Assembly: GCA_026392415.1 (NCBI GenBank)
Contig: JAPLCC010000047.1
Coordinates: forward strand, 1-64,000
Origin: Propionibacteriales bacterium
GTDB lineage: Bacteria > Actinomycetota > Actinomycetes > Propionibacteriales > Nocardioidaceae
Reading direction: 5' to 3'
Length of the DNA: 64,000 nucleotides
A model generated the notes under the pieces. That model was not told the origin of the DNA. It made no database searches and saw only the letters and a list, made by a program, of their open reading frames with translations. Shown in pieces: positions 35,221 through 42,972 of the stretch. The stretch's first letter is position 1; every line of letters starts with the position of its first letter. The position numbers and the translations under genes are program-made.

Positions 35221-35364
35221 ATGATCTTCATCCTGTGGCTCATAGCCGTCGTACTCGTTGTCTACGGAGTGGTCACGACCATTCGCGGCGACGTGTTGGC
35301 CGGCATCGCGATCATCATCCTGGGCCTGCTCGTGGGTCCCGGGGGAGTCAGCCTCTTCACCTGA
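35221..35364 (+). CDS. Small GPGG-motif membrane protein
   Basis: A 47-residue protein with two hydrophobic segments (FILWLIAVVLVVYGVVT and LAGIAIIILGLLV) joined by a short charged turn (TIRGD) and ending GPGGVSLFT. The ATG is preceded by AGGAGGACTTCCG, a strong ribosome site. The GPGG ending is a recurring feature of tiny actinobacterial membrane proteins of unknown function. It is followed by the CsbD-like and DUF6458-like genes, so the three may form a stress-related set. Confidence 0.7.
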   Translation: MIFILWLIAVVLVVYGVVTTIRGDVLAGIAIIILGLLVGPGGVSLFT

Positions 35365-35409
35365 GACAGGGCCGTCCGGCCAGAAACCGAACACAAGCAG
35401 GAGGCACCC

Positions 35410-35601
35410 ATGGGACTCGACGACAAGATCGGGAACAAGGCCGAAGACCTGAAGGGTCGTGCCAAGGAGGCTGCCGGTGCAGCCACCGACAACGACGACC
35501 TCAAGGCCGAGGGCAAGGCCGACCAGACCAAGGCCGGCATCAAGGACAAGGTCGAGGACGTCAAGGACAAGGTCAAGGACAAGATCGACAAGGTCCTCTG
35601 A
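35410..35601 (+). CDS. CsbD-family stress-response protein
   Basis: A 63-residue highly charged protein of the CsbD type: MGLDDKIGNKAEDLKGRAKE at the start, then repeated KDKV/KAEGKADQ units, almost entirely helical and rich in Lys, Asp and Ala. AGGAGG lies nine bases upstream. CsbD proteins are abundant under general stress; a molecular activity is not established. The lysine-rich tail (EDVKDKVKDKIDKVL) may form a coiled coil. Confidence 0.85.
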   Translation: MGLDDKIGNKAEDLKGRAKEAAGAATDNDDLKAEGKADQTKAGIKDKVEDVKDKVKDKIDKVL

Positions 35602-35607
35602 CCACCT

Positions 35608-35633
35608 GCATCAACTGAACCGCATCAACTGAA
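35608..35633 (+). repeat. Direct 12-base duplication GCATCAACTGAA
   Basis: Two exact copies at 35608-35619 and 35622-35633, one unit every 14 bases, in the gap between the CsbD-like and DUF6458-like genes. The second runs into the GAAGGAG ribosome site of the latter. Confidence 0.8.
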
Positions 35634-35644
35634 GGAGATCAGTC

Positions 35645-35848
35645 ATGGGTATCGGACTTGGCATCGTTCTGGTGCTGGCAGGGTTGATTCTGGTCAGCGG
35701 TGTCGTGAACTTCGACATCAACTTCGTCGAGGACATGACCCTGGGCTGGATCCTGCTCGTCGTGGGCGCGCTCGCGCTCGTGCTGTCGCTGGTCATCAAC
35801 CAGCAGCGCACGCGCACCACCCACGTCGAGGAACGACGCGTCCAGTAG
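35645..35848 (+). CDS. DUF6458-like small membrane protein
   Basis: A 67-residue protein with two membrane segments (GIGLGIVLVLAGLILVSGVV and LGWILLVVGALALVLSLVI) and a short cytoplasmic tail (NQQRTRTTHVEERRVQ). The NFDINF...TLGWILLVVGALALV arrangement matches the actinobacterial DUF6458 family. GAAGGAG lies eight bases upstream. It ends four bases before the convergent topoisomerase gene. Function unknown. Confidence 0.8.
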   Translation: MGIGLGIVLVLAGLILVSGVVNFDINFVEDMTLGWILLVVGALALVLSLVINQQRTRTTHVEERRVQ

Positions 35849-35851
35849 GCG

Positions 35852-36820
35852 TCAACCACTCAGCAGTTTGACCACGGCGCGGTCCATGCCATCTTCGGAC
35901 CGCGCCGTCGTCATGCATCGACCAGCGTCGAACAGGTCGATCACCCGGGGATCGACGTACGACGACCGCGCGACGGCGGGTGTGTTCCCGAGCAGTTCCG
36001 AGGCGCGGACGATGGCCTGCCGCACCTGCCGGTCCCGAGCGGTGCGCGATGACGCCCGTTCCAGTGCAGCCAGGTCGGCCGCCACGCTCACCGTCGCCCG
36101 CCACGTGCGGAAGTCCTTCGCCGTGACCTCGAGTCCGACGAGCTCCCGGATCCGCTCGTTCACCTCGCCGGCCTCGATCACCCGCCACCTCCTGCCCTCG
36201 CGGGCGGCCAGGAGACGGGCTCCCGGATCGCGACGGCGCCTCAGCGCGTCCACGACGCGGATCACCGCCGGGTCGCTCACGCCGACCTCGTGGTCGATGC
36301 CGGCCTTGCCGACGAAGGCGAAGGTCCGTTCGTCGCCGCTGCGGCCGACATGGCGGAGCTCGAGGGTGCTCAGGCCGTAGCTGCCGTACTCGTCGGCGTA
36401 CTGGTCCGAACCGAGGCGGAAGCACGCCAGGTCGATGATCCGGACCGCGGCCGCCAGGACGGTCTCCCGTGCCGTGGGCTCACCCTCGAGGTCGGCACGG
36501 AGTCGAGCACGCACGTGGGGAAGCCGACGCCCGAGCTCGATGGCCCTGTCGAACTTCGCGGCGTCCCGCTTCCTGCGCCATTCGGGGTGGTAGAGGTACT
36601 GGCGGCGGCCCGCGTCGTCGGTGCCCACGGCCTGCAGGTGCCCGCGTTCGTCGGGGCAGATCCACACCTCGGTCCAGGCGGGCGGGATCACCAGGGCCCG
36701 CACCCGCTCCTCCTGCTCAGGCGTGAGGGAGGCGCCCGCCTGATCGACGTACTGGAAGCCGCGGCCCCTGCGCCGACGTCGCCATCCCGCGCTCTGGCAG
36801 GAGACGGTGCGCAGTCTCAG
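35852..36820 (-). CDS. DNA topoisomerase IB, apparent CTG start
   Basis: A 322-residue type IB topoisomerase that relaxes supercoils through a 3'-phosphotyrosyl bond. The nucleophile is the tyrosine in SSYVDPRVIDLF near the C-terminus; LVIPPAWTEVWICP, the YLYHPEWR segment and AKDFRTWRAT are conserved. The first ATG/GTG/TTG in frame is GTG 36703, but the conserved N-terminal part of the family (LRTVS, GRGFQYVDQAG, SLTPEQEERVRA) is encoded upstream of it. That part begins exactly at CTG 36818-36820, which overlaps the stop codon of the hemerythrin gene by four bases (CTGA). If only standard starts are allowed the gene spans 35852-36703 (283 residues). Confidence 0.82.
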   Translation of the reverse strand: MRLRTVSCQSAGWRRRRRGRGFQYVDQAGASLTPEQEERVRALVIPPAWTEVWICPDERGHLQAVGTDDAGRRQYLYHPEWRRKRDAAKFDRAIELGRRLPHVRARLRADLEGEPTARETVLAAAVRIIDLACFRLGSDQYADEYGSYGLSTLELRHVGRSGDERTFAFVGKAGIDHEVGVSDPAVIRVVDALRRRRDPGARLLAAREGRRWRVIEAGEVNERIRELVGLEVTAKDFRTWRATVSVAADLAALERASSRTARDRQVRQAIVRASELLGNTPAVARSSYVDPRVIDLFDAGRCMTTARSEDGMDRAVVKLLSG

Positions 36821-37371
36821 AGCTCGGCCTCGTCCTCGAGCGACTTCTTGAGCTCGTCCTTGCTCATCGCCGAGGCGCCGGTCAGCTCGATGTTGGCTGC
36901 CTGCTGCTCGAGGTCGGCCTTGGTGATGTCGCCGGGCTGGTCGCCGAGGCCTTCCTCCCGGGTCGCGAGGAAGGCCTTGCCGAGCTCCGCGCGACGGGCC
37001 TCGTCGATCCGCTTGCGGATCTCCGGCAGCAGGGTCTCCTCCTCCTCCCCGACGTGGTGCTTCACCGCGTCGATGAGTTCCTTCAGCGCGGTGGCGAAGT
37101 CAGCGGAGTCGGGATCGGTCTCCGCAACCCGGAGCGCGAGCTGATCAGCCTCCAGGTGCTCCTTCTGGCTGTGCTCGACGTCCTCACCGGCCCCCGCCTC
37201 GCGCGCGGCCGGGTAGACCTCGGACTCCTCGGCCCGGCTGTGGGCCGTGAGCAGTGTGGTCATCACCGGCACCAGCGTCACGCGCTGCCCCGGGTCGTTG
37301 AGAAGGGTGTCGAACAACCGCTCCAGCTCGCGGTGGTCCTTGAGGATCAGGTCAACAACGTCATCGGTCAT
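36817..37371 (-). CDS. Hemerythrin HHE-domain protein
   Basis: A 184-residue protein starting MTDDVVDLILKDHRELERLF. The HHE metal-binding pattern is visible: DHRELE near the N-terminus, HSRAEESEVYP, HSQKEHLEADQL and HHVGEEEETLLPEI. Such domains bind a di-iron centre and sense or carry O2 or NO. The last 50 residues (after KAFLATREEG) are charged and helical and lie outside the HHE bundle. Its stop overlaps the apparent start of topoisomerase IB, so the two are probably co-transcribed; it is divergent from the MMPL gene. Confidence 0.85.
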   Translation of the reverse strand: MTDDVVDLILKDHRELERLFDTLLNDPGQRVTLVPVMTTLLTAHSRAEESEVYPAAREAGAGEDVEHSQKEHLEADQLALRVAETDPDSADFATALKELIDAVKHHVGEEEETLLPEIRKRIDEARRAELGKAFLATREEGLGDQPGDITKADLEQQAANIELTGASAMSKDELKKSLEDEAEL

Positions 37372-37417
37372 GTCTGACAGGTGCCCAGAAACAGCGCATG
37401 CAGACGGTCCCAAGCAC

Positions 37418-37423
37418 TAGCGT
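37418..37423 (+). promoter_or_regulatory. Leaderless-type -10 box (TAGCGT) for the MMPL gene
   Basis: TAGCGT at 37418-37423, six bases (GCGAAC), then the GTG start at 37430. The spacing equals that of three other genes in the window, and no ribosome site precedes the GTG. Confidence 0.55.
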
Positions 37424-37429
37424 GCGAAC

Positions 37430-39571
37430 GTGTTCGAGCGCATCGCCCGCCTCACCTGGCGGCACCCGAAGAAGATCCTGCTGGCAGCGTTCGGGTTCGT
37501 CCTCGTCGCCGGGTTCTTCGGCCACGACGTCGAGCACCACCTCAAGGCGGCCGGGTTCACGGACCCGTCCTCCGAGAGCGAACAGGCCGGCGACGTACTG
37601 TCCGATGCCCTCGGACACTCGGCGCAGCCCGGGCTGGTGGTCCTGCTCCGCAACCCCGGCGGTGGCCAGATCGACGTCGACTCCCCGGAGGTCGTCGCCG
37701 AGGTCGATCGCCTCGCGGACGCCCTCCGGGAATCGGCGTACGTCGGGAACGTGGTCAACCCGCTCGACGATCCCGCAGCGAGCCCCGGACTGATCCCGAC
37801 CGATCGCGAGTCGCTCGTGCTGACCGCGCAGCTGACGACCAACGACCTCGAGGACAAGGGGGGTCTGGCCGACGAGTCGGTCCGCAGGAACGTCACCTCC
37901 GACCTGCTCGACGTCGGGTACGGCGGCTACGCCCCGAGCTTCAACGAGGTCAACGACCAGACCCGCAAGGACCTCGTCAACGCCGAGCTGATCGCGTTCC
38001 CGCTCCTCGGGATCCTGCTGCTCGTCGTGTTCCGCAGCGTGGTCGCGGCGCTGGTGCCGCTGCTGCTGGGCGCCCTGTCGATCATCGGCACCCTGTTCGC
38101 TCTGCGGATCATGGCCAGCCTCGTCGACACGTCCCTCTTCGCCCTCAACATCGCGACCGCCCTGAGTCTCGGCCTGGCCGTCGACTACGCCCTGTTGATG
38201 GTGTCGCGCCATCGCGAGGAGGCCGGTGAGCACGGCTACACCGAGGAGGCCCATCGCCGTACGGTCGCCTCGGCGGGGCGCACGGCCGTGTTCTCGGGCC
38301 TCACCGTGGCCGGTGCGATGGCCGCGCTGGTGGTGATGCCGCAGCGCTTCCTCTACTCCGTCGGCGTCGCCGGTGCGGTGGTCGGTGTCCTCTCGGCCGC
38401 GATGGCACTGGTCGTCGTACCGGCCCTGCTGGCCGTCCTCGGCCCGCGGATCAACGCGCTGTCGATCCGCCGCGGCCCGGCCGTCTCCGACACGTCGACG
38501 CGGTGGCTGCGCGTTGCGCGGGCGGTGATGAAGCGGCCGGTCCTCGTTGCGCTGGCGACGACGGTGGTCCTCGTCGCGCTCGCTGCTCCGCTGCTCGGCA
38601 CCCATCTGACCGGGCCGAGCGCGCAAGCCGTGCCACCCGGACAGCAGTCGTACGCCGTGAACGCCTACCTGGAGGACCACTACGACCGTGCGGTCACCGA
38701 GGGGCTCTCGCTCACGGTCGATGGCGCGGCCAGTGATGCGGAGCTCGAAGCCCTGCGGCAGGAGATCGCCGGTGTCGACCACGTGGAGGACCGGGTCCCG
38801 CCGTTCCAGCGCGTCTCGGACACTGTCGCCTACACGATCGCGGCCTTCGACGGACCAGCACTCTCCGACACCTCCCAGGCTGCGCTTGCCGACGTGCGTG
38901 ACCTCGATGCCCCCTCCGGCACACGGTTGCTGACCGCAGGCAACACCGCGGGCTTCGTCGACGAGAAGGAGAGCCTGGTCGCCAATGCGCCGCTGGCGAT
39001 CGGCCTGGTCATCCTGTTCACCGTCGCGCTGCTGTTCCTGCTGACCGGGTCGGTGCTGCTTCCGCTGAAGACCTTGCTCATGAACGCGATGACGCTCGCC
39101 GCATCCCTCGGGATCCTGGTGATCGTCTTCGAGCACAAGTTCCTCGTCGGTCTGCTCGACTACCCGGGGCCGTACTCGGTCGAGGTCACGAGCCTGGTCT
39201 TCCTGTTCGCTGTCGCCTTCGCGCTCGCCACCGACTACGCCGTGCTGGTGATGGCGCGGATCAAGGAGCTGCGCGACGGCGGGATGTCCAACGAGGACGC
39301 GGTCGCCCACGGGGTCGCCCGCACCGGCCGGATCATCAGCGCTGCGGCGCTGATGATCGCGGTGGTGTTCGCGGCCTTCGCGGTCAGTCCGGTCTTCTTC
39401 ATGAAGCAGATCGCGGTCGGCATGGCGCTCGGTGTGATCATCGACGCCACCATCGTCCGTGCCCTGCTGGTCCCGTCGTTGATGCGACTGCTCGGCGAGG
39501 CGAACTGGTGGGCACCTGCCCCGCTGCGCCGACTCCATGCACGTTTTGGTCTCAGTGAGTCCGGTCGGTGA
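37430..39571 (+). CDS. MMPL/RND-family lipid or drug transporter
   Basis: A 713-residue MMPL protein with two repeats: helix near residues 15-32, an extracytoplasmic domain to about 180, helices about 180-345 (ATALSLGLAVDYALLMVSRH carries the proton-relay aspartate and tyrosine of the family), a further helix near 375-390, a second extracytoplasmic domain and helices about 520-690 with the matching VAFALATDYAVLVMARIKEL. Such proteins export lipids or drugs using the proton gradient. It starts at GTG and is unrelated in position to the Mce-linked MMPL gene. Substrate unknown. Confidence 0.9.
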   Translation: MFERIARLTWRHPKKILLAAFGFVLVAGFFGHDVEHHLKAAGFTDPSSESEQAGDVLSDALGHSAQPGLVVLLRNPGGGQIDVDSPEVVAEVDRLADALRESAYVGNVVNPLDDPAASPGLIPTDRESLVLTAQLTTNDLEDKGGLADESVRRNVTSDLLDVGYGGYAPSFNEVNDQTRKDLVNAELIAFPLLGILLLVVFRSVVAALVPLLLGALSIIGTLFALRIMASLVDTSLFALNIATALSLGLAVDYALLMVSRHREEAGEHGYTEEAHRRTVASAGRTAVFSGLTVAGAMAALVVMPQRFLYSVGVAGAVVGVLSAAMALVVVPALLAVLGPRINALSIRRGPAVSDTSTRWLRVARAVMKRPVLVALATTVVLVALAAPLLGTHLTGPSAQAVPPGQQSYAVNAYLEDHYDRAVTEGLSLTVDGAASDAELEALRQEIAGVDHVEDRVPPFQRVSDTVAYTIAAFDGPALSDTSQAALADVRDLDAPSGTRLLTAGNTAGFVDEKESLVANAPLAIGLVILFTVALLFLLTGSVLLPLKTLLMNAMTLAASLGILVIVFEHKFLVGLLDYPGPYSVEVTSLVFLFAVAFALATDYAVLVMARIKELRDGGMSNEDAVAHGVARTGRIISAAALMIAVVFAAFAVSPVFFMKQIAVGMALGVIIDATIVRALLVPSLMRLLGEANWWAPAPLRRLHARFGLSESGR

Positions 39572-39621
39572 CTTTCCAGCCGATGTGACATGGGCCACAC
39601 GGATCTTCTTCCGTGGACCGC

Positions 39622-39650
39622 TTGCGCGCAGCTAGCGGTTTACCTACTGT
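39622..39650 (+). promoter_or_regulatory. Predicted promoter of the alpha/beta hydrolase gene
   Basis: TTGCGC (39622-39627), 17-base spacer, TACTGT (39645-39650). The expected transcription start near 39657 lies directly before a perfect 15-base palindrome. Confidence 0.55.
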
Positions 39651-39658
39651 CAGTATGC

Positions 39659-39673
39659 GCAACTACTAGTTGC
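39659..39673. promoter_or_regulatory. Perfect palindrome GCAACTACTAGTTGC, probable operator
   Basis: Seven-base arms GCAACTA and TAGTTGC are exact reverse complements around C. The site starts about two bases after the predicted transcription start of the hydrolase gene, a position where a bound repressor would block initiation. No regulator gene is adjacent. Confidence 0.65.
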
Positions 39674-39716
39674 ACCTAACTGCACGCCAGCGTCGGCGTG
39701 CGAAAGCGAGGTCGTG

Positions 39717-40529
39717 ATGCTTGCCTACGAACGCTTCGGTTCGGGAGAGCCACTCGTCCTGGTCCACGGGATCGGACACCGTCGGCAGACCTGGTACCCG
39801 CTGATCGATCGGCTCGCCGAGCACCGCGAAGTGATCCTCCTCGACCTGCCCGGTCACGGGGAGTCACCGGCGCTGGTGACCGACGGGCGCCCGGTGCAGG
39901 ACGTGCTCCGCGACGCGCTCACGGACCTCTTCGACGAGCTCGACATCCACCGGCCGCACATCGCCGGGAACTCGCTCGGCGGCCGGATCGCGCTCGAGGC
40001 CGCGGCCGACGACCTGGTCAGCAGCGCCACCACGCTCGCGCCGGCAGGCTTCTGGACCGGTGCGATCGAGTTCGCCTACATCCGCGCCGTGTTCACCGTC
40101 CTGACCGGCGCTGCGACCCTCGCCCAGCCGATCGCCCCCGCAGTGATGCGTACGGCGGCCGGGCGTGCGGCAGCGATGGGTCTGTTGATGACCAAGGGTG
40201 GCCGCCTGGACCCGGAGCACGCGCTCGGCGACCTGCGCGGCCTGGTCGCGGCCAGGCCCGCACTGCGGACCATCATCGAGGGCGGAACCGCCTTCGACCG
40301 TCCGATCGACCCGTCGATCCCCGTCACGGTGGCCTGGGGAACGCGCGACCTGGTGCTGTTGCCCTACCAGGCGAAGCGGGCCCGCGCGGCCCTGCCGGAC
40401 GCCACCCACGTCCTGCTGCCCAAGTGCGGACACGTGCCGATGGTCGACGACATCGACCTCGTGGTCGACGTCCTGCTCAAGGGCTCGGCGCACCCGCGCC
40501 AGGGGCTGTCGACGTACGACGTCGCCTGA
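39717..40529 (+). CDS. Alpha/beta-fold hydrolase
   Basis: A 270-residue hydrolase. VLVHGIGHRRQTW carries the oxyanion-hole HG, the nucleophile elbow is GNSLGG (serine near residue 92), and the catalytic histidine lies in KCGHVPMVDD close to the C-terminus. The DLPGHGES strand is also typical. ATG 39717 directly follows a GTG in frame; GCGAGG lies upstream. Relatives include esterases, lactonases and C-C hydrolases, so the reaction is uncertain. It is preceded by its own promoter and palindrome. Confidence 0.85.
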   Translation: MLAYERFGSGEPLVLVHGIGHRRQTWYPLIDRLAEHREVILLDLPGHGESPALVTDGRPVQDVLRDALTDLFDELDIHRPHIAGNSLGGRIALEAAADDLVSSATTLAPAGFWTGAIEFAYIRAVFTVLTGAATLAQPIAPAVMRTAAGRAAAMGLLMTKGGRLDPEHALGDLRGLVAARPALRTIIEGGTAFDRPIDPSIPVTVAWGTRDLVLLPYQAKRARAALPDATHVLLPKCGHVPMVDDIDLVVDVLLKGSAHPRQGLSTYDVA

Positions 40530-40579
40530 CGACACCACCGGTGCACGCGACCCAGCCGTACGGCGGCGTCGTCGAGCAC

Positions 40580-40585
40580 TAAGTT
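40580..40585 (+). promoter_or_regulatory. Leaderless-type -10 box (TAAGTT) for the hotdog-fold gene
   Basis: TAAGTT at 40580-40585, six bases (GGCCCG), then the GTG start at 40592. No ribosome site is visible between the box and the start. Confidence 0.55.
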
Positions 40586-40591
40586 GGCCCG

Positions 40592-41032
40592 GTGAACATC
40601 ACCGAGGAGATCACCGCCGGGCTCCAGGGCCTGATCCCGATCGTCGCAGCCATGCAGGTCGAGGTCATCGAGGCCGAGCCGAACTCGGCAGCCGCGCGGC
40701 TGCCGGCTGCACCCAACGTGAACCACTTCGGGACGTCGTACGCCGGATCGCTGTTCACGGTGGCCGAGGTCCTCGGCGGCGTCTTCGCGCGGACCTCGCT
40801 CGCCGCGGAGGGCGGCGTGCCCCTGGTCAAGCGGGTGGAGATCGACTTCCTGCGCCCGGCCATGACCGACGTGGTCTCGCGGACCACGCTCAGCGACGGG
40901 GAGATCGCCCGCGTGCTGGCGGAGTACGCCGAGCGCGGCAAGTCCGACTTCGAGCTGCTGGCCGAGGTCACCGACGAGGCCGGCACGGTCGTCGCGCGCA
41001 CCCGCGGGCTCTACCAGTTGCGTCGGTTCTGA
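40592..41032 (+). CDS. Hotdog-fold thioesterase-like protein (DUF4442/PaaI type)
   Basis: A 146-residue single-domain hotdog protein starting at GTG. PNVNHFGTSYAGSLFTVAEV forms the typical central helix region and VKRVEIDFLRPAM the following strand. Relatives hydrolyse acyl-CoA thioesters, but catalytic residues vary and cannot be confirmed here. It lies between the hydrolase and the sensor kinase and seems to have its own leaderless promoter. A housekeeping role in removing dead-end CoA thioesters would fit the lipid-catabolic surroundings. Confidence 0.75.
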   Translation: MNITEEITAGLQGLIPIVAAMQVEVIEAEPNSAAARLPAAPNVNHFGTSYAGSLFTVAEVLGGVFARTSLAAEGGVPLVKRVEIDFLRPAMTDVVSRTTLSDGEIARVLAEYAERGKSDFELLAEVTDEAGTVVARTRGLYQLRRF

Positions 41033-41141
41033 CTCATGTCCACGATTTCGATGCCGATGGGGACCGTGTCTACGCCCGACAAAGTAAAGAAACAGGACTA
41101 GCCTGAGGGAGTCAGCGATCGCTGTGGGAGGGATCGACGCG

Positions 41142-42713
41142 ATGGACCTCGAATTGCCGCCTGAAGCGCGCGCTCTTCTCGACGCCGTGGTTGCCATCGG
41201 CTCGGACCGCGACCTGCGGGGTGTGCTCACCCGCATCGTCATCGCGTCGTGCGAACTCACCGACGCGAAGTACGGCGTGCTCGGCATCGTCGACGACGAA
41301 GGTGCCTTCACCGAGCTCGTCCCGAACCCTGCGGTGGAGTCGGAGTTCGCACACATCGACGTGATGCCGACGGGCGACAGCCTGCTCGGTCTGGTGCCCC
41401 GCGAACGGCGCGCGATCCGGATCGACGACGTCACCTCGCACCCGGCAGCGACCGGGACCTACCCCGACCGGCACCCGAAGATCAACAGCTTCCTCGGTGC
41501 GCCGGTGCTCGTCGGCGACCAGGCATTCGGCCACCTCTACCTCGGCAACAAGCGCGGTGGCGCGCCCTTCACGGCCCGCGACCAGGCGCTGGTCGAGGCG
41601 CTGGCCCGCGCCGCCGGCGTCATGATCGACAACGCCCGCGCCTACGAACAGGTCGAGTGGCGACGCCGGTGGATGGCCGGGACCCGCGAGGTCGGCAGCG
41701 ACCTGTCCGGTCGCGCCCGCGTCCAGGAGGCCCTGGACGAGCTCGTCACCTCGCTGCGTGAGCTGTGCGGTGCGCGCGTGGTCACCTACGTCCGTCGCAT
41801 CGACGACCTGATCGAGATCCGCCACGTCGCCGGGGACGAGGACCTGGTGCCGGCGATCGTCGAGCGACTCAATGCCGAGATCCGCGAGGTCATCGACACC
41901 CGGATGCCGATCCGGATCCCGGAGTCGCCCGGCAAGGCGACCCTGATCGTTCCCGTGCACACCCGCCTGGCCGGCAGCGATGGCGCCATCATCGTCGAGC
42001 AGGCCCACGAGACACCGTCGTTGAGCGGCGTGATGATCGACCTGGTGGGCGTCACCGCGGTCCAGCTCGGGTTGATCCTCGACCGCGACCAGGCGTTGCG
42101 TGATCGTGCGCAACTGCTCGTCGCCAAGGATCGCGACCGGATCGCGCGCGACCTCCACGACCTCGTCATCCAGCGGCTGTTCGCGACCGGCATGCAGCTC
42201 CAGGGCGCGCGCCAGCTCGACCCCGCCGAGCTCCGTGGCCGCGTGGACGGGGCGATCAGCGACCTCGACATCGCCATCAAGGAGCTCCGCGCCGCGATCT
42301 TCGAGCTCGCCGCAGGACCGGTGAAGCCCCTGCTCGAGGAGGTCCGCTCCCTGCTCAAGGAGTACGCCGTGGTGCTGGGCTTCCAGCCGGTGCTGCGGAT
42401 CACCGGCCCGGTCGACCGGGCCCTCTCGCCCGAGGCGAGCGCCCATGCGCTCACCACGCTCCGTGAAGCCCTGTCCAACATCGCCCGGCACGCCGACGCG
42501 GCCTCGGTCGTCGTTGAGATGTCCGCGAGCTCGGCGTGGTTCCGGCTGCGCGTGGCCGACGACGGCGTCGGCTTCGACGAGTACACCGTGAAGCCGGGCC
42601 ACGGCTCGGCCAACCTCGCCGCACGGGCAGCCGACCTCGGCGGTCACCTCACGGTGTCCACCGCACCGGGTCAGGGAACCACGTTGCAGTGGGTCATTCC
42701 GGCTGCGGGCTGA
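41142..42713 (+). CDS. GAF-domain sensor histidine kinase (DevS/NreB-like), orphan
   Basis: A 523-residue cytosolic kinase. Two GAF domains (about 12-165 and 185-315) precede a HisKA_3 dimerisation helix with the phospho-acceptor H339 (RDLHDLVIQRLFATG) and a HATPase domain (N-box EALSNIARHADA, G1 DDGVGFDEY, G2 HGSANLAARA). The first GAF has HPKINSFLGAPVLVGDQAFG, which aligns with the haem-binding GAF of mycobacterial DevS/DosT; H111 sits where their haem-ligand histidine lies. ATG 41142 has GGAGGG ten bases upstream; a GTG at 41124 would add six residues. No response regulator is next to it. Its last 20 bases overlap the convergent gene. Confidence 0.87.
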   Translation: MDLELPPEARALLDAVVAIGSDRDLRGVLTRIVIASCELTDAKYGVLGIVDDEGAFTELVPNPAVESEFAHIDVMPTGDSLLGLVPRERRAIRIDDVTSHPAATGTYPDRHPKINSFLGAPVLVGDQAFGHLYLGNKRGGAPFTARDQALVEALARAAGVMIDNARAYEQVEWRRRWMAGTREVGSDLSGRARVQEALDELVTSLRELCGARVVTYVRRIDDLIEIRHVAGDEDLVPAIVERLNAEIREVIDTRMPIRIPESPGKATLIVPVHTRLAGSDGAIIVEQAHETPSLSGVMIDLVGVTAVQLGLILDRDQALRDRAQLLVAKDRDRIARDLHDLVIQRLFATGMQLQGARQLDPAELRGRVDGAISDLDIAIKELRAAIFELAAGPVKPLLEEVRSLLKEYAVVLGFQPVLRITGPVDRALSPEASAHALTTLREALSNIARHADAASVVVEMSASSAWFRLRVADDGVGFDEYTVKPGHGSANLAARAADLGGHLTVSTAPGQGTTLQWVIPAAG

Positions 42714-42972
42714 CCGGCTGGCCGTCGGTGGGCACCGGCACGGGCTCCGGTGCGGGTCCGGCCACCATCGGCCACACCGCACGCACCAGCGTGCTCACCG
42801 CGGTGCAGGCGAGCGCGACCAGCAGGAAGCGGGTCAGCGCCTGATCGATGGTGAGCAACCCCTGGCTGGCGCGGTACGCCGCGGGGGAGGCCACGAGCGC
42901 GGCGACGAACAGCACGCGCAGGTCGATCAGGGCCGGGGTCTCCGGTGCAGGACGGCTGCGGCGGCGGGCCAT
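42694..42972 (-). CDS. Small two-helix membrane protein coupled to flhA
   Basis: A 92-residue protein whose ATG overlaps the flhA stop (TGATG), making it the last gene of the flagellar cluster. A basic start (MARRRSRPAPE) is followed by hydrophobic segments (LRVLFVAALVASPAAY and RFLLVALACTAVSTLVRAVW) and a proline-rich tail (PAPEPVPVPTDGQP). Its end overlaps the convergent kinase gene by 20 bases. No family was recognised; coupling to flhA suggests a role at the flagellar export gate or simply co-transcription. Confidence 0.7.
   Translation of the reverse strand: MARRRSRPAPETPALIDLRVLFVAALVASPAAYRASQGLLTIDQALTRFLLVALACTAVSTLVRAVWPMVAGPAPEPVPVPTDGQPVSPQPE

Noticed and set aside
36100-36130. 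Topoisomerase IB lacking a catalytic histidine (FRTWRAT)
   Set aside because: Bacterial topoisomerase IB proteins vary at this position and some lack the histidine, so it is not a sign of inactivity.
37361-39598. A 745-codon open frame antisense to the MMPL gene
   Set aside because: Composition is dominated by Arg, Gln, Asp and Gly with no recognisable motif; the plus-strand MMPL frame explains the region fully.
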